Shown: positions 23,914-29,568 of the stretch, piece after piece
How positions within the stretch are numbered: position 1 is the stretch's first letter
How the letters are laid out: each line of letters starts with the position of its first letter
Assembly: GCA_001689405.1 (NCBI GenBank)
Contig: LUJO01000014.1
Span: 1-29,568, forward strand
DNA: 29,568 nt
Direction: 5' to 3'
Source of the DNA: Candidatus Homeothermus arabinoxylanisolvens
GTDB taxonomy: Bacteria; Bacteroidota; Bacteroidia; Bacteroidales; Muribaculaceae
Notes under the pieces: generated by a model
Databases searched by the model: none
Told to the model about the DNA's origin: nothing
What the model saw: only the letters and a program-made list of their open reading frames with translations
Position numbers and translations under genes: made by a program

Positions 23914-25335
23914 ATGGAAAGCGTGTTTCCCTACATCATAGGCCTCGGGGCCGCCGTGATGATGCCGGTGATATTCACCATACTCGGGCTATGTATCGGC
24001 ATTAAATTCGGCGACGCCCTGAAGTCGGGACTGAAAGTGGGAGTAGGTTTTGTGGGACTGTCGATAGTGACCGCACTGCTTACATCGGCTCTCGGACCGG
24101 CACTTGACAAAGTCGTACAACTCTATGATCTTCAGCTTCATGTATTCGACATGGGATGGCCCGCCGCAGCTGCGGTAGCCTACAACACCGCCGTCGGAGC
24201 CTTCATCATACCGGTATGTCTCGGTGTCAACCTGCTCATGCTCTTTACCAAGACTACGCGCACCGTCAACATAGACCTGTGGAACTACTGGCACTTCGCC
24301 TTTATCGGCGCGGTCATATACTTTGCAAGCGACTCGCTCGCATGGGGCTTTTTCGGGGCTATAATATGTTATATCGTGACCCTGATACTCGCCGACATGA
24401 CGGCCAAGAAGTTTCAGTCATACTACAAAGACATGGACGGCATATCCATTCCCCAGCCGTTCTGCGCCGGCTTCGTGCCCTTTGCTTGGATCATCAACAA
24501 AGGTCTTGACAAAATACCGGGCATGAACCGCCTCGAAATCGATGCCGAGGGTCTGAAAAAGAAGTTCGGTCTTCTGGGAGAGCCGCTGTTTCTCGGCGTG
24601 GTCGTGGGCATAGGCATAGGTTGTCTTACTTGCAGCTCATGGGGTGAAATAGTCGACAGAATACCCTACATACTCGGTCTGGGCATAAAGATGGGCGCGG
24701 TAATGGAACTTATACCGCGAGTGACCGTGCTGTTCATCGAGGGACTGAAACCGATAAGCGACGCAACCCGCAGCCTCATAGCCCGCAAATTCAAAGGCGC
24801 CGATGGCCTGAACATAGGCATGAGCCCGGCCCTTGTCATAGGACATCCTACCACGCTGGTGGTGTCGCTGCTGCTCATACCCGTAACGCTCGTGTTTGCC
24901 GTACTGCTGCCGGGCAACGAATTTCTGCCGCTCGCATCGCTTGCAGGCATGTTCTACGTATTTCCGCTGGTGCTGCCCTTCACCAAAGGAAATGTCATAA
25001 AGACATTCATAGTAGGACTCGTTGTCATAGTACTCGGTCTGTATATGGTGACCAATCTCGCACCGGCATTCACACTTGCCGCCAAAGACGTGTATGCATC
25101 GACCGGCGACGCGGCCGTAGCCATACCTGCGGGATTTGCCGGCGGCAGCCTCGACTTCGCCTCAAGCCCTCTCGCGTGGATCATATATCAGTGTACCGAA
25201 AACCTGAAGTGGGCGGGTGCCTCGCTGCTCGTGCTCGTCACCATGGCCATGATGTGGTGGAACCGCGTACACATACTGCGCAACCAACGCGAAATGATAG
25301 AGAAAAATTCCGACAAAATTCAAACTACAGAATAA
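23914..25335 (+). CDS. Orphan PTS EIIC-type permease (galactitol/ascorbate family)
   Basis: A 473-residue integral membrane protein with about 11-12 hydrophobic segments and no signal peptide. It resembles the galactitol EIIC (GatC/SgcC) and ascorbate UlaA superfamily: GDALKSGLKVGVGFVGLSIV near the start, VAYNTAVGAFIIP, the GEPLFLGVVVGIGIG region near 222-236, and LNIGMSPALVIGHPTT near 296-311. No EIIA or EIIB domain is fused or encoded nearby, and Bacteroidetes generally lack the phosphotransfer proteins, so it probably works as a secondary transporter. Lying between kduD and kduI, 12 bases from the latter, it is the best candidate to import the keto-uronate made in the periplasm. The substrate is inference. 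Confidence 0.88.
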   Translation: MESVFPYIIGLGAAVMMPVIFTILGLCIGIKFGDALKSGLKVGVGFVGLSIVTALLTSALGPALDKVVQLYDLQLHVFDMGWPAAAAVAYNTAVGAFIIPVCLGVNLLMLFTKTTRTVNIDLWNYWHFAFIGAVIYFASDSLAWGFFGAIICYIVTLILADMTAKKFQSYYKDMDGISIPQPFCAGFVPFAWIINKGLDKIPGMNRLEIDAEGLKKKFGLLGEPLFLGVVVGIGIGCLTCSSWGEIVDRIPYILGLGIKMGAVMELIPRVTVLFIEGLKPISDATRSLIARKFKGADGLNIGMSPALVIGHPTTLVVSLLLIPVTLVFAVLLPGNEFLPLASLAGMFYVFPLVLPFTKGNVIKTFIVGLVVIVLGLYMVTNLAPAFTLAAKDVYASTGDAAVAIPAGFAGGSLDFASSPLAWIIYQCTENLKWAGASLLVLVTMAMMWWNRVHILRNQREMIEKNSDKIQTTE

Positions 25336-25347
25336 ACCTAAACCAAA

Positions 25348-26268
25348 ATGAAAAAGATAATTCTTACAATAGCCCTTCTTACGGGCATGATTTCAGCATC
25401 AGCCCAGACTGAATACTCGATACTCCGTGCCTGTAATCCCGACGATGTAAAACACTACGACACGGAGCAACTGCGCTCACACTTCATGATGCCCAAGGTC
25501 ATGGAACAGGATAAAATCAACCTTACATACTCGCTGTATGACCGTATAGTATACGGCGGTGTAGTGCCGGTAGCCAAAACAATGGTACTCGAAACCATCG
25601 ATCCACTTAAATCGGAGTACTTCCTCGAACGCCGCGAGCTCGGAGTGATCAACATAGGCGGCGACGGCATAGTGTCGGTCGACGGCAAGGACTACGAACT
25701 GCGCTTCAAGGACGCCCTCTATGTAGGCCGAGGCAATAAAAACGTGACTTTCCGCAGCAAGGATGCCGCAAACCCCGCATGTTTCTATATCAACTCGACT
25801 CCCGCGCACAAGGCCTACAAGACCCAGCTCGTCACTATCGACGGCCGCAAGGGTTCGATAAAGGCCAACTCGTTTGCCGCCGGCAAGATGGAGGAGAGCA
25901 ACGACCGTGTCATCAACCAGCTTATAGTCAACAATGTACTTGAAGAAGGCCCCTGCCAGTTGCAGATGGGACTCACCGAACTGAAGCCCGGAAGCGTATG
26001 GAACACCATGCCGGCCCACACCCACGACCGCCGCGTGGAAGTGTACTTCTACTTCAATGTACCCGAAGGCAACGCCATATGCCACCTGATGGGCGAACCG
26101 CAGGAAAACCGTCTGATATGGCTTCATGACCGTCAGGCCGTCATGGCTCCCGAATGGTCTATACATGCTGCCGCCGGAACATCAAACTTCATGTTCATAT
26201 GGGGCATGGGAGGCGAAAACCTCGACTACGGCGACATGGACAAGATAACATATCTTGAAATGAAATAA
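25348..26268 (+). CDS. kduI: 5-keto-4-deoxyuronate isomerase (KduI) with a signal peptide
   Basis: A 306-residue KduI. The metal ligands are clear: PAHTHDRRVEVYFYF supplies His224, His226 and Glu231, and WSIHAAAGT supplies His273. Their relative spacing is the same as in E. coli KduI, an enzyme of about 278 residues. It converts 4-deoxy-L-threo-5-hexosulose uronate to 3-deoxy-D-glycero-2,5-hexodiulosonate. Unusually, the first 20 residues, MKKIILTIALLTGMISASAQ, form a textbook Sec signal peptide with cleavage after Gln20, in front of the normal N-terminal region (DTEQLRSHF at 38-46). The next methionines lie within or beyond that conserved region, so the long start is needed. The protein should therefore be periplasmic. 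It is 12 bases after the EIIC gene and 6 bases before the flavoprotein gene. Confidence 0.93.
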   Translation: MKKIILTIALLTGMISASAQTEYSILRACNPDDVKHYDTEQLRSHFMMPKVMEQDKINLTYSLYDRIVYGGVVPVAKTMVLETIDPLKSEYFLERRELGVINIGGDGIVSVDGKDYELRFKDALYVGRGNKNVTFRSKDAANPACFYINSTPAHKAYKTQLVTIDGRKGSIKANSFAAGKMEESNDRVINQLIVNNVLEEGPCQLQMGLTELKPGSVWNTMPAHTHDRRVEVYFYFNVPEGNAICHLMGEPQENRLIWLHDRQAVMAPEWSIHAAAGTSNFMFIWGMGGENLDYGDMDKITYLEMK

Positions 26269-26274
26269 AACATA

Positions 26275-27585
26275 ATGGATAACGATTTCAAGGAAGTATC
26301 AGAAAACTATACCCTACCGGAAGCCATACGTGAAGCACGGCGGTGTCTTGGATGCAAGGTGCCCGGATGCAAGAAGGGATGCCCGGTCAGCAACGATATT
26401 CCCGAGTGGATTGCCGAACTTGCCAAAGGCAACTTCGGCAATGCCATGTCTATAATACACCGTCGCAGCAATCTGCCGGCGGTATGCGGACGCGTATGCG
26501 CCCATGAACGTCAGTGCGAGGGCAACTGCGTGCTCGGCAAGAAGGGCGCACATATAAACATAGGCAAACTCGAGCGCTTTGTAGCCGACTTCGACTCTGA
26601 AGCCGGACTCGCCCATGAGGCCATACCCGAAAAGTCAAGAGGACGCGTGGCTGTGATAGGCAGCGGCCCGGCAGGACTTACAATTGCCGGCGACCTGTCG
26701 CGTCAGGGATTTGCCGTAGAGATTTTCGAGATGGAGCCGGAACCGGGCGGTGTACTGATGTTCGGCATACCTGAATACCGTCTGCCCAAAGAGGTGGTGC
26801 GACGCGAAATAAAGAAGATCGAGAATCTCGGAGTGACATTTCACCTCAACACCACAATAGGCCGCGACTTCACGGTCGACGACCTTTTCGACAAAGGCTT
26901 CGACGCCATATTCATGGGTACCGGCACAGGCAAGCCCAAAAAGCTCGACATACCCGGCATAAACCATCGCGGAGTACGTCAGGCCATATGGTTTCTGCGT
27001 CGCGTGAGTCTATTTCAGAACGGCAACATAGACCGTAAAGAGGTAATAGTAAGCGACGGCGACAAGGTATTTGTGATAGGATGCGGCAATACCGCCATCG
27101 ACGCTGCCCGCACGGCCGTGCGCATGGGAGCGGCGGAAGTGACCGTAGTCTATCACCGTACTGTCAACGACATGAAGGCCTTGCGCTCCGAGTATGACGA
27201 CGCGGTGGCCGAGGGCGTGAAGTTCATGTGGAACTCGTCGGTCAAAGAGATTGTCGGCGCCGAGGGAACACGCCTGAGCCACATAGTCATAGACACGGAA
27301 GGCACGGCACGCACTTTCATGGCTGACAGACTCATACTTGCCGTAGGGAGTGCCCCCGCCGCACGCATAGTATCGACCACCGAAGGCATTGAGGTCGACG
27401 ACAAAGGATATGTGCTGACCCGCGACACCCCTTACGGCATGACCACCCGTGCGGGAGTATTTGCCGGCGGCGATGTCACCAACAGACCCGCCACCGTGGT
27501 CCATGCCATGCAGGATGCCAAGAACGTGGCCGAAGGAATAGCCCGCGATGTCGACGCCGTAAAATTGATGGAGCTAATCAAATAA
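26275..27585 (+). CDS. GltD-like FAD/Fe-S NAD(P)H oxidoreductase (glutamate synthase small-subunit family)
   Basis: A 436-residue cytosolic flavoprotein. An N-terminal Fe-S domain has cysteines at 24, 27, 32 and 36 (CLGCKVPGCKKGC) and at 71, 75, 81 and 85 (CGRVCAHERQCEGNC). The FAD site VAVIGSGPAG is near 125-134, the NAD(P)H site VFVIGCGNTA near 265-274, and the C-terminal FAD stretch AGGDVTNRPATVVHAMQDAK follows. This is the GltD/PreT architecture, which normally passes electrons from NADPH to a catalytic partner such as GltB. No partner is encoded in the window. It starts 6 bases after kduI and ends the kduD operon, so a redox role in uronate catabolism is likely but unproven. It could also be an ordinary GltD displaced into this locus. 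Confidence 0.87.
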   Translation: MDNDFKEVSENYTLPEAIREARRCLGCKVPGCKKGCPVSNDIPEWIAELAKGNFGNAMSIIHRRSNLPAVCGRVCAHERQCEGNCVLGKKGAHINIGKLERFVADFDSEAGLAHEAIPEKSRGRVAVIGSGPAGLTIAGDLSRQGFAVEIFEMEPEPGGVLMFGIPEYRLPKEVVRREIKKIENLGVTFHLNTTIGRDFTVDDLFDKGFDAIFMGTGTGKPKKLDIPGINHRGVRQAIWFLRRVSLFQNGNIDRKEVIVSDGDKVFVIGCGNTAIDAARTAVRMGAAEVTVVYHRTVNDMKALRSEYDDAVAEGVKFMWNSSVKEIVGAEGTRLSHIVIDTEGTARTFMADRLILAVGSAPAARIVSTTEGIEVDDKGYVLTRDTPYGMTTRAGVFAGGDVTNRPATVVHAMQDAKNVAEGIARDVDAVKLMELIK

Positions 27586-27660
27586 TTTAACATCCATTAC
27601 ACTTGATTGAGAGAATAGTCTTAACTTTACGGCATCATAACCGATAACCTGAAACTCAAA

Positions 27661-27675
27661 GGGTGTCAGACACCC
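27661..27675. promoter_or_regulatory. Perfect inverted repeat upstream of kdgK
   Basis: GGGTGTCAGACACCC is a 7+7 inverted repeat around a single A, ending 19 bases before the kdgK start codon. A -7-like TAACTTTA lies upstream (27622-27629), so the repeat would be just past the transcription start or in the leader. It fits an operator or a short leader hairpin able to affect ribosome access. The same sequence is not seen at the kduD promoter. Confidence 0.5.
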
Positions 27676-27694
27676 CTCATAAAAACAAGACGAT

Positions 27695-28714
27695 ATGAAA
27701 GTTATAACACTCGGCGAGATCATGCTCCGCCTTTCCACACCCGGTTTTGACCGCTTCGTTCAGGTCGACAGCTTCGACGCCTGCTATGGCGGAGGCGAGG
27801 CCAATGTGGCCGTCAGCTGCGCCAATTACGGCCATGACGCTTACTTCGTAAGCAAACTTCCCAAACATGAGATAGGTCAGGCCGCGCTCAACGCGCTGCG
27901 CCGCTACGGAGTCCATACCGACTACATAACCCGCGGAGGCGACCGTGTAGGCATATATTACCTTGAGACCGGAGCATCCATGCGTCCGTCAAAAGTAATC
28001 TATGACCGCGCTCACTCATCAATAGCCGAGGCGGTGCCCGAGGACTTTGATTTCGATGCCATAATGAAGGGTGCCGACTGGTTTCACTGGAGCGGCATAA
28101 CTCCCGCCATAAGCGACAAGGCCGCCGAACTCACACGCCTCGCCTGCGAGGCCGCCAAGCGTCACGGAGTCACCGTAAGCGTAGACCTCAACTTCCGCAA
28201 GAAGCTGTGGACAAGCGAAAAGGCGCAGTCTATAATGCGGCCTCTCATGAAGTATGTCGACGTATGCATAGGCAACGAAGAAGATGCCGAACTATGTCTC
28301 GGCTTCAAGCCCGACAGCGATGTAGAAGGCGGCAACACCGATGCCGAGGGCTACAAAGGCATTTTCAAGGCCATGATGAAAGAGTTCGGCTTCAAATATG
28401 TGGTGTCGACCCTGCGTGAATCGTTCTCGGCCACACACAACGGCTGGAAGGGCATGATATATAACGGCACCGACTTCTATGTGTCGAAACGCTACGATAT
28501 AAATCCCATAATCGACCGCGTAGGCGGAGGCGACTCATTCTCCGGCGGCCTTATACACGGCCTGCTTACAATGTCCTCGCAGGAAGAAGCGCTGGAATTT
28601 GCCGTAGCCGCATCGGCACTCAAACAGACCGTGCCCGGCGACTTCAACATGATGTCGGCCGACGAGGTAAAGGCTATTGCCGGCGGTTCAGCCAACGGCC
28701 GCGTGCAGCGTTAA
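27695..28714 (+). CDS. kdgK: 2-keto-3-deoxygluconate kinase (PfkB family)
   Basis: A 339-residue ribokinase-fold sugar kinase. It begins MKVITLGEIMLRLS, has YGGGEANVAVSCANYG (about 31-46) as the first PfkB signature, and DRVGGGDSFSGGLIHG (about 274-289) as the second, where Asp280 is the catalytic base. It phosphorylates KDG to KDPG with ATP in the cytosol, linking KduD to the aldolase encoded 34 bases downstream. It opens its own two-gene unit after a 109-base gap with a weak promoter and a perfect inverted repeat. Confidence 0.92.
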   Translation: MKVITLGEIMLRLSTPGFDRFVQVDSFDACYGGGEANVAVSCANYGHDAYFVSKLPKHEIGQAALNALRRYGVHTDYITRGGDRVGIYYLETGASMRPSKVIYDRAHSSIAEAVPEDFDFDAIMKGADWFHWSGITPAISDKAAELTRLACEAAKRHGVTVSVDLNFRKKLWTSEKAQSIMRPLMKYVDVCIGNEEDAELCLGFKPDSDVEGGNTDAEGYKGIFKAMMKEFGFKYVVSTLRESFSATHNGWKGMIYNGTDFYVSKRYDINPIIDRVGGGDSFSGGLIHGLLTMSSQEEALEFAVAASALKQTVPGDFNMMSADEVKAIAGGSANGRVQR

Positions 28715-28748
28715 CAGTCAGCAAAACCAATAGCTTAAACAATCAACT

Positions 28749-29417
28749 ATGGCAAAATTTGATAAACAGTCGGTATTGGCCAAAATAGGCGCTACCGGCA
28801 TGGTGCCCGTATTTTACCACTCCGACTTGGAGACAGCAAAAAAAGTGCTGAAAGCCTGCTACGACGGAGGTGTGCGTGCATTTGAATTTACCAACCGCGG
28901 CGATTTCGCCCACGAGATATTCGGAGCATTGGTAAAGTATGCGGCCACAGAGTGTCCGGAGATGGCTGTCGGCGTAGGCTCCATAGTGGATCCGGCCACA
29001 GCCGCCCTGTATCTGCAACTCGGAGCATGCTTCGTGGTAGGACCTCTGTTCAATCCCGACGTAGCCAAAGTGTGCAACCGCCGTCTTGTGGCCTACACTC
29101 CGGGATGCGGCAGCATATCGGAAGTGGGCTTCGCTCAGGAGGCCGGATGCGACCTGTGCAAGGTATTTCCCGGCGATGTACTCGGCCCGAAGTTTGTCAA
29201 AGGCCTTCTTGCCCCGATGCCGTGGTCAAAACTCATGGTCACCGGCGGTGTAGAGCCTACGGAGGAGAATATCGCTTCATGGCTTAAAGCCGGAGTATAC
29301 TGTGTGGGCATGGGTTCGAAACTATTCCCCAAAGACCGCATTGCCGCAGCCGATTGGTCATACATCACCGACAAGTGCCGCGAGGCTCTCGGCTATGTGG
29401 CAGCCAACAGAAAGTAA
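28749..29417 (+). CDS. eda: KDPG aldolase (2-keto-3-deoxy-6-phosphogluconate aldolase)
   Basis: A 222-residue class I aldolase of the KDPG/KHG family. Glu46 lies in AFEFTNRGD, the phosphate- and carboxylate-binding turn is YTPGCGS (116-122), and DLCKVFPGD provides the Schiff-base Lys138. GVGSIVDPATAALYLQLGACFVVGP is the usual middle strand-loop. It cleaves KDPG to pyruvate and glyceraldehyde 3-phosphate, completing the route from unsaturated uronate to glycolysis. It is the last gene before a strong terminator. Confidence 0.94.
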   Translation: MAKFDKQSVLAKIGATGMVPVFYHSDLETAKKVLKACYDGGVRAFEFTNRGDFAHEIFGALVKYAATECPEMAVGVGSIVDPATAALYLQLGACFVVGPLFNPDVAKVCNRRLVAYTPGCGSISEVGFAQEAGCDLCKVFPGDVLGPKFVKGLLAPMPWSKLMVTGGVEPTEENIASWLKAGVYCVGMGSKLFPKDRIAAADWSYITDKCREALGYVAANRK

Positions 29418-29442
29418 CCTCAATGTAAATTGACATAAAAGG

Positions 29443-29471
29443 AAAGAGGCGCTCAAAGGCGCCTCTTTTTT
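29443..29471 (+). terminator. Strong Rho-independent terminator after eda
   Basis: GAGGCGC (29446-29452) pairs perfectly with GCGCCTC (29459-29465) around a 6-base loop, flanked by AAA and followed by TTTTTT. The minus strand also gives a T-rich tail (TTTCCTTTT), so it may work in both directions. The remaining bases to 29568 hold no gene that I can support. Confidence 0.93.
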
Positions 29472-29568
29472 AATATCGTGATATGTCGATTGTCTCTATA
29501 CCTTGCAAGTCATTCAGCTCGAAGCCGGTGGAGTTCCATGTCTGCATCTAACATTTGAAAAGGGACCC

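Noticed and set aside
23914..25335. A functional phosphotransferase system
   Set aside because: Only the membrane EIIC component is present, with no EIIA, EIIB, HPr or EI in the window, so a phosphorylating system is not supported here.

Overview
The window looks like a gut Bacteroidales chromosome. Promoters fit the Bacteroidetes TTTG / TAnnTTTG pattern, exported proteins carry Bacteroidetes-type signal peptides and lipoboxes, and mobilisation genes of the Bacteroides type are present. The GC-rich right part uses the isoleucine codon ATA very often, which I associate with Muribaculaceae-like genomes; that placement is an inference.

Region 1 (1 to about 9,200) is one end of an integrated mobilisable element. 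It holds the C-terminal part of a tyrosine recombinase (cut by the window start), and a minus-strand cargo operon of an exported protein, a lipoprotein with an internal duplication, and a membrane-anchored helicase IV-like protein with an inserted nuclease-like domain. After these come a relaxase and a MobC-like accessory protein, coupled by an ATGA overlap, then a DUF3987 ATPase and a small DUF3853-type protein. Three non-coding stretches are highly structured: a 119-base imperfect hairpin (4184-4302), a repeat-rich candidate transfer origin (6664-6874), and three 19-base-spaced repeats beside a perfect 16-base palindrome (8689-8755). The element points at the 3' end of a tRNA-Ala(GGC) gene (9205-9281, minus), a plausible but unproven attachment site.

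Region 2 (9,441 to 29,471) is a plus-strand carbohydrate locus for a uronic-acid-containing glycan. Exported enzymes are GH31, a parallel beta-helix GH28/GH49-like hydrolase, a heparinase II/III-type lyase, GH97, GH43, GH88 unsaturated glucuronyl hydrolase and a DUF4861 lipoprotein. A GT2 glycosyltransferase sits among them. The lyase and GH88 would release 4,5-unsaturated uronate. The next genes encode its complete catabolism: KduI, KduD, KDG kinase and KDPG aldolase, ending at a strong terminator. No SusC/SusD pair or regulator is present in the window.

The most unusual point is in the catabolic block. KduI, a cytosolic enzyme in the organisms where it is known, starts here with a clear signal peptide, and an orphan PTS-type EIIC permease lies 12 bases upstream. 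Together they suggest that the isomerisation happens in the periplasm and that the isomerised keto-uronate is what is imported. A stand-alone GltD-like flavoprotein in the same operon has no obvious partner and may serve its redox balance.
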